NCBI RefSeq assembly: GCF_044597725.1
Contig: NZ_CP139003.1
Coordinates: forward strand, 2,666,001 to 2,730,000
DNA: 64,000 bases
Source of the DNA: Bermanella sp044597725
GTDB lineage: Bacteria; Pseudomonadota; Gammaproteobacteria; Pseudomonadales; Oceanobacteraceae
Direction of reading: 5' to 3'
The position numbers and the translations under genes were made by a program. The notes beneath the pieces are model-generated. The model did not search any database and was not told where the DNA came from. It worked only from the letters and a program-made list of their open reading frames with translations. Positions 55,771 to 64,000 of the stretch are shown here, one piece after another (position 1 is the stretch's first letter; the number at the start of each line of letters is the position of its first letter).

Positions 55771-57078
55771 ATGTCCACCAGCAAACACGATGCTTTTTGG
55801 ATGCCATTCACTGCTAATCGCCAGTTTAAAGCGCAACCTCGCTTAATGGTGTCGGCCGAAGGCATGTATTATCAGTCGGACGACGGTCGTTCAATTCTTG
55901 ATGGCACCGCTGGGCTTTGGTGCGTGAATGCTGGTCATGGTCGTAAAGCCATTTCTGATGCCGTTAGCAAACAAATCAACCAATTGGATTATGCCCCTAC
56001 GTTCCAAATGGGCCATCCTTTACCGTTTGAGCTAGCCGAGCGCTTAATAAAGCACACCCCCGATGGTTTAAATCGCGTATTTTTCACCAACTCTGGCTCT
56101 GAGTCTGCCGATACCTCTTTAAAGATAGCCTTGGCGTATCATAAAGCCAAAGGCAATGCTTCGAAAACCCGTTTGATTGGTCGCGAAAAAGGCTATCACG
56201 GTACCAACTTTGGTGGCATTAGCGTAGGCGGTCTAGGTAATAATCGCAAAGGCTTTGGGCCGCTATTATCGGGTGTTGACCACTTAAAACATGCATGGCT
56301 ACCAGGTACAGAATTTACGCAAGGCTTGCCCACCGAAGGCGCGTATTTAGCCGATGAGTTAGAGTCGATGATTGCGCTGCACGGAGCGGATACCATTGCT
56401 GCGGTTATCGTTGAGCCTATTGTTGGATCTGGCGGTGTGTTTATGCCGCCACAAGGCTATTTAAAGCGTTTACGTGAACTCACCCAAAAACATGACATAT
56501 TGCTTATTTTTGATGAAGTAATTACAGGCTTTGGCCGTGTGGGTGAGGCATTTGCCGCAAACCGCATGGGCGTAACGCCAGACATCATGAATACAGCCAA
56601 AGGCTTAACCAATGGGGCAATACCCATGGGTGCTGTATTTGTTCAAGATTTCATTCACGATGCCTTTATGAATGGCCCTGAAGAAATTATTGAACTATTC
56701 CACGGCTATACTTATTCAGGCCACCCTGTTGCTGCCGCCGCAGGTCTAGCAACACTGGATATTTACGAAGAAGAAAACCTATTCAATAAAGCAATTGATT
56801 TAGAAGAGTACTGGCAAACAGCCATTCATGGGTTGCGTGAATATGGCATTGTAAAAGATATTCGTAACTATGGTTTAGTTGGCGCGGTGGAACTGCACTC
56901 CTCTGATAAATTTGGTGAACGCGGCTACAAGGTATTTGAACATTGCTACTGGAAAGAGAATGTTCTTGTTCGTTGCACAGGCGATACCATTGCCATGTCG
57001 CCACCATTGATTCTTGAAAAACAACATATTGATGAATTAATACAGGGTTTAGCTAACGCCCTAAAAACAATTTCTTAA
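55771..57078 (+). CDS. bauA: Omega-amino acid:pyruvate aminotransferase (beta-alanine--pyruvate transaminase)
   Basis: 435-residue class III PLP aminotransferase. MPFTANRQFKAQPRLM and LDGTAGLWCVNAGHGR are typical of the beta-alanine/pyruvate group; FTNSGSESADTSLKIA, FDEVITGFGRVGEAFA and the PLP lysine in NTAKGLTNGAIPMGAVF. Converts beta-alanine and perhaps other omega-amines to semialdehydes. It is followed after 47 bases by the matching semialdehyde dehydrogenase gene. Confidence 0.88.
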   Translation: MSTSKHDAFWMPFTANRQFKAQPRLMVSAEGMYYQSDDGRSILDGTAGLWCVNAGHGRKAISDAVSKQINQLDYAPTFQMGHPLPFELAERLIKHTPDGLNRVFFTNSGSESADTSLKIALAYHKAKGNASKTRLIGREKGYHGTNFGGISVGGLGNNRKGFGPLLSGVDHLKHAWLPGTEFTQGLPTEGAYLADELESMIALHGADTIAAVIVEPIVGSGGVFMPPQGYLKRLRELTQKHDILLIFDEVITGFGRVGEAFAANRMGVTPDIMNTAKGLTNGAIPMGAVFVQDFIHDAFMNGPEEIIELFHGYTYSGHPVAAAAGLATLDIYEEENLFNKAIDLEEYWQTAIHGLREYGIVKDIRNYGLVGAVELHSSDKFGERGYKVFEHCYWKENVLVRCTGDTIAMSPPLILEKQHIDELIQGLANALKTIS

Positions 57079-57125
57079 CTTTTAAATGCACTAAACGGAT
57101 ATTCCGAACCAAAATTAGGTGAAAC

Positions 57126-58613
57126 ATGAATAACATAACCCACTTTATTAACGGTCAAATGACAGCGGCAAGCGAACGTACCGCCCCTGTCTATAATCCA
57201 GCGACCGGTGAACAAAGCGGTGTTGTATCGCTTGCCCCTGCATCACTTGTGGAAGATGCCATTGCTAATGCCAAAGAGGCATTTGAAGAATGGTCTAAAG
57301 TTACACCATTAAATCGTTCACGCGTGCTATTCAAATTTAAAATGATGCTTGAAGAACGCATGGACGAACTAGCCGAGGCAATTACAAAAGAACACGGTAA
57401 AGTATTTGAAGATGCCAAAGGCGAAATTATTCGCGGTATGGAAGTGGTTGAATTCGCTTGTGGTATTCCATCTTTATTAAAAGGTGAAATGACCGAACAA
57501 GTTGGTCGTGACGTAGATGCATATTCGGTTAATCAACCATTAGGTGTGGTTGCCGGTATTTCACCTTTTAACTTCCCTGCCATGGTACCTATGTGGATGT
57601 GGCCTGTTGCCATTGCCTGTGGTAACACCTTTATTATGAAACCATCAGAAAAAGACCCCACTGCCACATTAATGGTGGCGGAATGGCTAAAAGAATGTGG
57701 TTTACCCGATGGTGTGCTTAATATTGTAAATGGTGACAAAGAAGCCGTTGACGTACTGCTTACTCATCCAGATATCCAAGCAGTGAGTTTTGTAGGTTCT
57801 ACACCTATTGCTGAATATATTTACTCAACTGCCAGCGCACACGGTAAGCGTGTACAAGCACTAGGCGGCGCTAAAAACCACATGATTGTGATGCCCGACG
57901 CAGACATCGACGGAGCAGTAAACGCCCTAATGGGTGCGGCATATGGTTCGGCCGGTGAACGTTGCATGGCGATTTCAGTTGCCGTTGCAGTAGGCGATAT
58001 TGCCGATGAACTTGTGGAAAAACTCGCAGCTAAAACTAAGCAATTAAAAATTGGTAACGGTATTAACCGTGGTCTTGATATGGGCCCGCTTGTGACAAAA
58101 GAACACCATGCCAAAGTAAAAGGCTATGTTGATTTAGGTGTTGAAGAAGGTGCCAAGCTGGTAGTCGATGGACGAGAAGTAACGGTTGAAGGCAGTGAAA
58201 ATGGTTTCTTCCTGGGTGGCTGCTTGTTCGATAACGTTACTACCGACATGCGCATTTATCAAGAAGAGATTTTTGGCCCAGTACTTTGTGTAGTTCGTGT
58301 TGACGATTACGCCACGGCAGCCAAAATGATTAATGACCATGAATACGGCAACGGCACCTCTATCTTTACTCGATCGGGCGCAGTGGCGCGTAAATTTGCT
58401 CACGATATTCAGGTGGGCATGGTTGGGGTTAACGTTCCGATTCCAGTCCCTATGGCATTCCATGCATTTGGTGGTTGGAAGCGTTCATTGTTTGGCAGTA
58501 ACCATGTTCATGGCCCCGAAGGTGTGAAGTTTTACACCAAGCGTAAAGCCGTTACCATGCGCTGGCCAGAAGGTGACCTAGACGCCGAATTTGTTATGCC
58601 AACCATGAAGTAA
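57126..58613 (+). CDS. mmsA: CoA-acylating (methyl)malonate-semialdehyde dehydrogenase
   Basis: 495 residues. ISPFNFPAMVPMWMWPVAIA is the signature of the CoA-acylating MmsA/IolA group; GGAKNHMIVMPDADID and catalytic Cys in GSAGERCMAISVAV. It lacks the usual general-base Glu in the GGxK segment, as the family does. Next to bauA it is best read as the BauC role: malonate semialdehyde to acetyl-CoA. A strong terminator follows. Confidence 0.92.
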   Translation: MNNITHFINGQMTAASERTAPVYNPATGEQSGVVSLAPASLVEDAIANAKEAFEEWSKVTPLNRSRVLFKFKMMLEERMDELAEAITKEHGKVFEDAKGEIIRGMEVVEFACGIPSLLKGEMTEQVGRDVDAYSVNQPLGVVAGISPFNFPAMVPMWMWPVAIACGNTFIMKPSEKDPTATLMVAEWLKECGLPDGVLNIVNGDKEAVDVLLTHPDIQAVSFVGSTPIAEYIYSTASAHGKRVQALGGAKNHMIVMPDADIDGAVNALMGAAYGSAGERCMAISVAVAVGDIADELVEKLAAKTKQLKIGNGINRGLDMGPLVTKEHHAKVKGYVDLGVEEGAKLVVDGREVTVEGSENGFFLGGCLFDNVTTDMRIYQEEIFGPVLCVVRVDDYATAAKMINDHEYGNGTSIFTRSGAVARKFAHDIQVGMVGVNVPIPVPMAFHAFGGWKRSLFGSNHVHGPEGVKFYTKRKAVTMRWPEGDLDAEFVMPTMK

Positions 58614-58624
58614 ACCCTATATAC

Positions 58625-58650
58625 AAGGCAGAGTTTGACTCTGCCTTTTT
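58625..58650 (+). terminator. Intrinsic terminator after mmsA
   Basis: AAGGCAGAG pairs with CTCTGCCTT around TTTGA and is followed by a T run to 58650. It ends nine bases before the cupin gene, which therefore needs its own promoter or read-through. Confidence 0.9.
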
Positions 58651-58659
58651 TGATAAAAG

Positions 58660-59022
58660 ATGATCATGAATATTCAAAATTTAATTGACATTAATCAGCA
58701 AAACGCCGAAAAAGAAGAGTATCTTCCAGAGCAAGATAAAATTGCAGCGGGTAACCCGGCGCAAGGTATATGGAATGTATTTTCTTCCAAAGATGAAAAG
58801 TTTAATGCTGGCGTTTGGGATAGCCAAGCGGGTAAATGGAAAGTTAGCTACAGTGAAGATGAGTACTGCGTCATTTTAGAAGGTGAATCTATTATTCACG
58901 ATGAAGACGGGAATACCAAAACTGTAAAAGCAGGTGATCACTTTATGGTACCTGCGGGCTTTTCTGGGCATTGGGAAGTTCCTAGCTACTGCAAAAAAAT
59001 CTATGTGGTTTACGAAGCTTAA
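58660..59022 (+). CDS. Single-domain cupin protein
   Basis: 120 residues, DUF861/EutQ-like cupin: KWKVSYSEDEYCVILEGESIIHDEDGN, then GDHFMVPAGFSGHWEVPSYCKKIYVVYE. The metal-binding histidines are reduced to a few, so catalytic activity is uncertain. Such cupins are frequent beside amine catabolic genes; a binding or regulatory role is inference. A second ATG at 58666 is an equally possible start. Forty-one bases before puuB. Confidence 0.8.
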   Translation: MIMNIQNLIDINQQNAEKEEYLPEQDKIAAGNPAQGIWNVFSSKDEKFNAGVWDSQAGKWKVSYSEDEYCVILEGESIIHDEDGNTKTVKAGDHFMVPAGFSGHWEVPSYCKKIYVVYEA

Positions 59023-59063
59023 AATAAAGAAAGATATAAACAATTAAATACGAGGCAGAGGTT

Positions 59064-60350
59064 ATGACTCAACGTACAAGCCACACGGGCTCTTACTATG
59101 CGGCCACGGCCAATGACAAAGTGGACCGCCCCCATTTACAAGACAATATCGATGCCCAGGTATGTATTGTTGGGGCTGGTTATACTGGTATATCCAGTGC
59201 CCTACATTTAGCCGAGGCTGGCTTTAAAGTAACCGTTGTGGAAGCTGCTCGTATTGGCTATGGCGCTAGCGGCCGTAATGGTGGACAGCTTGTAAACAGT
59301 TATAGCCGTGACATTGATGTTATTGAAAAAAGCTATGGCAAAGAGCTTGGCCATGCCTTAGGTGATATGGCATTTGAAGGCGCCAATATTATCCGCGAAC
59401 GCATTAAAAAATACGATATAGATTGTGACTACAAGCAAGGTGGAATTTTTGCCGCATTTAACGATAAGCAAATGCATGGGTTAAAAGAGCAAAAAGCACT
59501 TTGGGAACGCTATGGTAACGACCAATTAGAGTTACTTGATACCGACGGTATCCGCGAACAAATTTCTAGCGAAGCCTATATTGGTGGCTTACTCGACAAA
59601 AGCGGTGGTCATATTCACCCGTTAAACTTGCTGTTAGGCGAAGCCAAAGCGTTTGAAAATTTGGGCGGTACAATCTACGAAGACAGTGCCGTTACTAAAA
59701 TAGACCGCCAGAAACGCCCTATTGTTCATACCGCAGAAGGCACCGTGACCTGTGATTATTTATTGCTCGCAGGTAATGCTTACATGGGTAACTTAATACC
59801 TGAGCTGGCTTCTAAATCAATGCCTTGTGGAACACAAATTATAACCACCGAAGTGTTGGATGAAGACTTAGCGCGCTCTCTTATTCCAAACCAATACTGT
59901 GTTGAAGATTGCAACTACAAACTTGATTACTACCGCGTAACAGCAGACAACCGATTATTATACGGCGGCGGTGTTACCTATGGCGGTGGTGATCCAGCCA
60001 GTATTGAGCGTTTTCTTCGTGGTCATTTAGAAAGTACTTTCCCGCAACTTAAAGGGGTTAAGTTTGACTACGCATGGGGCGGTGACTTCTTATTAACCAT
60101 GAGCCGATTACCACAACTTGGCCGACTAACCGACAGTATTTTTTATGCCCAAGGCTATTCTGGCCACGGTGTAACAACAACTCACCTAGTAGGCAAGTTA
60201 GTAGCCGAAATGATGAAAGGCGACGCACAACGCTTTGATGCCTTTGCCAGCCTTAAACATTATTCCTTCCCTGGTGGACAAATGTTCCGCGTGCCTTACA
60301 CCATGATTGGTGCGGCTTATTATGGTATTCGTGATAAACTAGGGATTTAA
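59064..60350 (+). CDS. puuB: Gamma-glutamylputrescine oxidase
   Basis: 428 residues, very close to E. coli PuuB along its length: SGRNGGQLVNSYSRDIDVIE, KSGGHIHPLNLLLGEA, YCVEDCNYKLDYYR, RLLYGGGVTYGGGDP and YSGHGVTTTHLVGKLVAEM. FAD loop VCIVGAGYTGISSALHLAEAG. Oxidatively deaminates gamma-glutamylputrescine, passing the aldehyde to PuuC. The synthetase puuA is not in this window. A strong terminator follows. Confidence 0.92.
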   Translation: MTQRTSHTGSYYAATANDKVDRPHLQDNIDAQVCIVGAGYTGISSALHLAEAGFKVTVVEAARIGYGASGRNGGQLVNSYSRDIDVIEKSYGKELGHALGDMAFEGANIIRERIKKYDIDCDYKQGGIFAAFNDKQMHGLKEQKALWERYGNDQLELLDTDGIREQISSEAYIGGLLDKSGGHIHPLNLLLGEAKAFENLGGTIYEDSAVTKIDRQKRPIVHTAEGTVTCDYLLLAGNAYMGNLIPELASKSMPCGTQIITTEVLDEDLARSLIPNQYCVEDCNYKLDYYRVTADNRLLYGGGVTYGGGDPASIERFLRGHLESTFPQLKGVKFDYAWGGDFLLTMSRLPQLGRLTDSIFYAQGYSGHGVTTTHLVGKLVAEMMKGDAQRFDAFASLKHYSFPGGQMFRVPYTMIGAAYYGIRDKLGI

Positions 60351-60379
60351 GGCACAATAAACATATCACATCTTTATTT

Positions 60380-60405
60380 GGGCAGCCTCGCGCTGCCCTT
60401 TTTTT
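60380..60405 (+). terminator. Intrinsic terminator after puuB
   Basis: GGGCAGC pairs with GCTGCCC around CTCGC, followed by seven T residues. Confidence 0.92.
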
Positions 60406-60465
60406 GTTAGTAATTGCAAAATTTTTACCGCCACTCCCCTCCTTGCTGCTACGAACCTGCCACAA

Positions 60466-60526
60466 TCATAAAATATTATGACATTCGGAATGTAGTATGT
60501 TAGTAATAGAGACTACACTGGTCTCT
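60466..60526. promoter_or_regulatory. Cluster of three inverted repeats upstream of the copper cassette
   Basis: TCATAAAATATTATGA (60466-60481, one mismatched pair), ACATTCGGAATGT (60481-60493, perfect six-base arms) and AGAGAC / GTCTCT (60508-60513 and 60521-60526). They lie 130-190 bases before the small membrane protein gene, in a gene-free stretch of 306 bases (60351-60656). One may be a metal-responsive operator; no CueR-type promoter was recognised. Confidence 0.4.
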
Positions 60527-60656
60527 TACTCTTGTTAAAACTCGAGAGCTGATATTTTTAACATTTTTAGTAAAAACGATAAATAGGGAGACATTTCTCA
60601 CAAACCTATCAAAACTACATTAATTAAACATACCACTTAAAACCGAGGTGACTAAT

Positions 60657-60884
60657 ATGATGGATGCAAACATGTTTGGTAATACCATGGGAGGCGGACA
60701 CTGGTTGTGGATGCTCATAGTTGCGGTTGTAATTGTTGTACCCGTCTGGAAGATCTGTAAACGCGCTGGGTATCCAGGTCCGCTGGGGTTGCTGATACTT
60801 GTTCCTATGCTCAATATAGCGCTGTTATATTTTATCGCCTTTTCTGACTGGCCTGCCAAGCAAAATGGAGATCAGAATGAGTGA
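60657..60884 (+). CDS. Small membrane protein upstream of copA (DUF5684-like)
   Basis: 75 residues with two hydrophobic helices (WLWMLIVAVVIVVPVWKIC and PLGLLILVPMLNIALLYFIAF) joined by a basic turn KRAGYPGP. This pattern resembles DUF5684, often misnamed signal peptidase I. The ATG at 60657 has GAGGTG six bases upstream; the GTG within that site is not used. It overlaps copA by eight bases, so the two are coupled. The N-terminus is rich in methionine (MMDANMFGNTMGG), which could bind copper(I), but this is speculative. Confidence 0.75.
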   Translation: MMDANMFGNTMGGGHWLWMLIVAVVIVVPVWKICKRAGYPGPLGLLILVPMLNIALLYFIAFSDWPAKQNGDQNE

Positions 60885-63243
60885 ACACAAGCACCAACAT
60901 AATCATCATGAACATGAAAACCATAGCCATAAACATAATGAAGAGCACGCCGTTAAAGACCCTGTATGTGGAATGTCGGTAGACCCGCATAACGCAGAAC
61001 ATCGAAGCAAGCACGGCGGCAAAACCTTTTATTTCTGTTCTTCGGGTTGCGAGTCAAAGTTCGATAAAAACCCAGAAAAATATCTCAACGAACAGAACAA
61101 ACCGACAGAACCCGTCGCCCCTGGTACGATGTTCACCTGTCCGATGCACCCCGAAATCCGCCAGCAAGGCCCGGGGGACTGCCCCATCTGTGGTATGGCA
61201 TTAGAGCCAGAAGAAGTGAGCTTAGATGACGGCCCCTCGGAAGAACTCACCGACATGACACGTCGATTTTGGATCGGTCTAGTATTAACGCTTCCTGTAT
61301 TTGTACTTGAAATGGGCAGCCATGTTTTCAAAATTGACCAAATAATATCGGCGCAGTTATTCAACTGGATTCAGCTTGCTTTGGCCACACCCGTGGTTGT
61401 GTGGTGCGGTGCGCCATTCTTTGTTCGTGGTTGGAAATCCATTATTAGCCGCAACCTGAACATGTTTACTCTCATTGCCATGGGCACGGGGGTCTCGCTG
61501 ATCTACAGCCTCATCGCAACTTTGACACCTCAATTGTTTCCGGATGCTTTTCGGCAAGCGGATGGCTCGGTTGCCGTATATTTTGAAGCCGCCGCGGTTA
61601 TCGTAGTACTCGTATTATTGGGGCAGGTGCTTGAGTTAAGAGCACGAGAGAAAACCTCTGGCGCGATTAAGGCTTTGCTAGACCTTGCACCAGCAACGGC
61701 GCGAAAACTAGAAAAAGACGGCAGCGAATCAGACGTTTCACTTGATGAGGTACAAGTCGGCGATCATTTGCGGGTTCGTCCCGGTGAAAAAGTCCCCTTG
61801 GACGGTGAAGTGCTTGAAGGCAGCTCCAATGTCGATGAATCCATGGTTACAGGTGAGCCACTGGCTGTCGGTAAAAAAACGGGTAACCAAGTCATTGGCG
61901 GCAGCATCAACCAGCAAGGCAGTTTTATCATGCGCGCAGATAAAATTGGCCGCGATACCATGTTATCGCAAATTGTGCAGATGGTTGCCAGCGCTCAGCG
62001 CAGCCGTGCGCCTATTCAGGGGCTAGCTGATAAAGTTGCCAGCTACTTCGTGCCAGCGGTTATTCTGGTAGCTGTTATTGCGTTCGTAATTTGGTCTCTG
62101 GTGGGGCCAACGCCACCAATGGCTTTTGGTTTAATTGCCGCTGTGAGCGTTTTAATTATTGCCTGCCCTTGTGCTTTAGGGTTAGCAACGCCAATGTCCA
62201 TCATGGTAGGTGTAGGACGAGGTGCACAGAGCGGTGTTTTAATTCGAGATGCCGAAGCTTTGGAGCGTATGGAAAAAGTCGACACTGTTGTGGTAGATAA
62301 AACAGGTACGCTAACCGAAGGAAAACCTCAGGTAACCAAACTGGTGCCTGTAAACGGATTCAGTGAAAAGGACCTGATGCGATTCGCTGGCAGCCTCGAA
62401 AAAGGCAGTGAACATCCATTAGCACACGCCATTCTCGAAAAGGCCAAGTCTATGGAGTTAACGTTAGTGGATGCAGAAAACTTTGACTCTCCTAACGGAA
62501 AAGGCGTCACCGGCAAAGTCAATGGGAAAAACGTTCTGCTTGGAAATCGATTACTAATGGAATCGGAAAACGTCGATATCTCTGCATCTGAAGCAGAAGC
62601 AGATCAACTAAGAAAAGATGGTGCAACCGTTATTTTTGCCGCTGTTGATGGCAACATCTGTGGTTTGCTGGCCATTGCAGATCCCATCAAAGAAACCACA
62701 AAAGCAGCAATAACGGCATTGCAAAAGGAAGGCATTCGAGTGGTCATGCTAACGGGCGATAATCAGACTTCCGCCAAAGCCGTTGCCCGCAAGCTTCATA
62801 TTGATGAAGTTGAAGCGGAAATTTTACCTGAAGACAAAGGCAAGATTATTCAGCGCCTAAAAGATGAAGGCCATATTGTTGTTATGGCGGGTGATGGTGT
62901 AAATGATGCCCCTGCCCTAGCAACCGCAGACGTAGGCATTGCCATGGGGACTGGAACAGATGTAGCAATCGAAAGCGCTGGCATCACCCTGTTGCGTGGT
63001 GACTTAATGGGCATAGTGGAAGCCCGTCGTTTATCACTCGCTACCATGCGCAACATTCGTCAGAACTTGTTCTTTGCCTTTGTTTATAACTCGGCCGGTG
63101 TTCCTATTGCCGCAGGGTTACTTTACCCCTTCGCGGGGGTTCTGTTGTCTCCGATTTTTGCGGCAGCGGCAATGTCACTTTCGTCGGTTAGTGTTATAAC
63201 AAATGCTTTACGATTACGTTTAGTGAAGCTCTCTGACGATTAA
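60877..63243 (+). CDS. copA: Copper-translocating P1B-type ATPase with His-rich, YHS and HMBD N-terminus
   Basis: 788 residues from the ATG at 60877 (GGAG six bases upstream). The first 24 residues are His-rich (HKHQHNHHEHENHSHKHNEE). A YHS domain follows (KDPVCGMSVDP, YFCSSGCESKFDKNPEKYL), then a heavy-metal-binding zinc-ribbon-like domain (TCPMHPEIRQQGPGDCPICG). No HMA domain of the GMTCxxC type. The membrane part has CPCALGLATP (about 430), phosphorylation site DKTGTLTEGKP (Asp about 474), GDGVNDAPALATADVGIAMG, YNSAGVP and MSLSSVSVITNALR in the last helices; the CPC, YN and MxxSS set is that of Cu(I) exporters. Confidence 0.94.
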   Translation: MSEHKHQHNHHEHENHSHKHNEEHAVKDPVCGMSVDPHNAEHRSKHGGKTFYFCSSGCESKFDKNPEKYLNEQNKPTEPVAPGTMFTCPMHPEIRQQGPGDCPICGMALEPEEVSLDDGPSEELTDMTRRFWIGLVLTLPVFVLEMGSHVFKIDQIISAQLFNWIQLALATPVVVWCGAPFFVRGWKSIISRNLNMFTLIAMGTGVSLIYSLIATLTPQLFPDAFRQADGSVAVYFEAAAVIVVLVLLGQVLELRAREKTSGAIKALLDLAPATARKLEKDGSESDVSLDEVQVGDHLRVRPGEKVPLDGEVLEGSSNVDESMVTGEPLAVGKKTGNQVIGGSINQQGSFIMRADKIGRDTMLSQIVQMVASAQRSRAPIQGLADKVASYFVPAVILVAVIAFVIWSLVGPTPPMAFGLIAAVSVLIIACPCALGLATPMSIMVGVGRGAQSGVLIRDAEALERMEKVDTVVVDKTGTLTEGKPQVTKLVPVNGFSEKDLMRFAGSLEKGSEHPLAHAILEKAKSMELTLVDAENFDSPNGKGVTGKVNGKNVLLGNRLLMESENVDISASEAEADQLRKDGATVIFAAVDGNICGLLAIADPIKETTKAAITALQKEGIRVVMLTGDNQTSAKAVARKLHIDEVEAEILPEDKGKIIQRLKDEGHIVVMAGDGVNDAPALATADVGIAMGTGTDVAIESAGITLLRGDLMGIVEARRLSLATMRNIRQNLFFAFVYNSAGVPIAAGLLYPFAGVLLSPIFAAAAMSLSSVSVITNALRLRLVKLSDD

Positions 63244-63356
63244 GCAGAAAACTTAATTTAACACTAACCTTGTAATCTGTGCGTTATTACATAGTAACTA
63301 AGCCCCTTGCAGGTTAAGCTACTGGCTCTGCCAATTGCTTAACCTGTGAGATGTGT

Positions 63357-63767
63357 ATGTTAAGTTACAACCAATGGGATAACGTAGCGGATGCCTATAT
63401 TCCGCTTCTTGCCCTTATTACCCTACTCTTTTTGTTAAAAGATTTAGTCAAACTCAATTTCCAGCGACCATTAAAACAGCTTTTATGGATATTTATCTCG
63501 GGCTGTTTTATTTACGGCGTCATGGCGTTAGATAATGCCATACGTATTTGGCCTGCCTTGGGGTTAGATTACAGCACACATACTGCGCTGGCTTTGGTGT
63601 TTGTGATTTTCTTTGTATTACAAAAATCAATTCCTGCCATAGTGAGCGTTATCTCATTTATTTTATATGGCTGGCTGATGGTCTATCTAAACCATCATTC
63701 AATAGCCGATATTCTCACGACCGCTTTAGTGGTCACTCCTGTTATTTTTATTTTGCAAAAACGATAA
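63357..63767 (+). CDS. Small polytopic membrane protein, PAP2-like C-terminus
   Basis: 136 residues with about four membrane helices. The segment DYSTHTALALVFVIFFVLQ and the late LNHHSIADILTTALVV resemble, in order and spacing, the end of PAP2-type phosphatase membrane domains, but the full catalytic motif set is not present. I prefer the ATG at 63357 (MLSYNQWDNVADAY) with GAG upstream over the one at 63351. Role unknown. Its last 42 bases overlap a possible gene on the other strand. Confidence 0.65.
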   Translation: MLSYNQWDNVADAYIPLLALITLLFLLKDLVKLNFQRPLKQLLWIFISGCFIYGVMALDNAIRIWPALGLDYSTHTALALVFVIFFVLQKSIPAIVSVISFILYGWLMVYLNHHSIADILTTALVVTPVIFILQKR

Positions 63768-64000
63768 CGATACCGCCTTTCGGGTGCGCGCATGCTCATG
63801 CGCGTATTCGATAATGGCTTTTATATCGTCATTCGTGACATCAATAAACGAGTTCATTTTTGTAAGTGCAAACTCAATATCATCATTATTTACTTCTAAG
63901 TTACTTCTCGATAAAGACGGCGCTTTGGGCGCTTTATCGGCGTTATCAATCCGTCTTCGATAAATGTGTGTGGGATAAACTCGCCAACTAAACGCACCGT
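63726..64000 (-). CDS. Possible C-terminal part of a gene cut by the window end
   Basis: The minus strand is open from the window end to a TAA at 63726-63728, giving about 91 residues, acidic and helical towards the end (NNDDIEFALTKMNSFIDV, NDDIKAIIEYAHEHART). I do not recognise it. A second minus-strand frame is also open at the edge and stops near 63892 (TVRLVGEFIPHTFIEDGL), with equally ordinary codon use, so either could be the real gene, with the other a downstream small gene starting at the internal ATG (MNSFIDVTNDD). Confidence 0.35.
   Translation of the reverse strand, partial: GAFSWRVYPTHIYRRRIDNADKAPKAPSLSRSNLEVNNDDIEFALTKMNSFIDVTNDDIKAIIEYAHEHARTRKAVSLSFLQNKNNRSDH

Overview
The window is chromosomal DNA of a gammaproteobacterium, probably a marine Pseudomonas/Oceanospirillum-type organism with mid-40s GC. 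The inference rests on the core order gyrA, serC, pheA, hisC, tyrA-aroA fusion, cmk, rpsA, ihfB on the minus strand, with a divergent mtaD-like, ubiG, mupP, yciK run; this matches the arrangement I know from Pseudomonas. I cannot name the genus.

Layout. 1-2.9 kb: end of an accessory locus with an 822-residue multidomain protein (degenerate M23 peptidase-like fold, EF-hand, DUF5675-like C-terminus), overlapping a signal-peptide protein cut by the window edge; it looks like a secreted effector and immunity pair. 3.0-5.4 kb: repeat array, pgi and ihfB. 5.5-11.6 kb: a complete pseudaminic acid operon (pseB-C-F-G-H-I) placed between rpsA and ihfB, with PseH fused to a second GNAT domain. 11.7-23.7 kb: the rpsA to gyrA aromatic/serine/histidine block, with a wzz gene inserted between gyrA and serC. 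24-31.5 kb: mtaD-like, ubiG, mupP, yciK, a diguanylate cyclase and acnB. 31.7-36.5 kb: M24 peptidase, YegD-type Hsp70 with its small divergent partner, and a quinone-reductase-like MDR enzyme. 37.1-40.1 kb: a PAS sigma-54 activator followed by ccoG, which has its own sigma-54 promoter and candidate activator sites. 40.7-50.7 kb: acyltransferase, putA-putP proline catabolism, RhlE-type helicase, a DUF389 protein and an orphan membrane protein. 50.7-60.4 kb: a putrescine/beta-alanine catabolic region (puuR, two puuB-type oxidases, puuC, bauA, mmsA/bauC, cupin, GNAT). 60.4-63.8 kb: a copper P-type ATPase cassette and a small membrane protein.

The most unusual component is an extragenic repeat family found at six places (about 3.05-3.40, 13.60-13.64, 31.60-31.66, 36.55-37.09, 40.11-40.51 and 53.25-53.99 kb). 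A roughly 31-bp unit S (17 copies counted by eye) begins GTAGTGCGGCCGGAGCC and ends CGACCCCCGCAA. It alternates with either a short linker (period about 72 bp) or a long linker L that contains nested inverted repeats whose arms vary in a compensatory way between copies. The S unit sits on the stop codon of three genes, in the gene's own orientation, and with its flank forms an intrinsic-terminator-like hairpin. I do not recognise it as a named family.

No rRNA, tRNA, CRISPR array or intact insertion sequence was seen.
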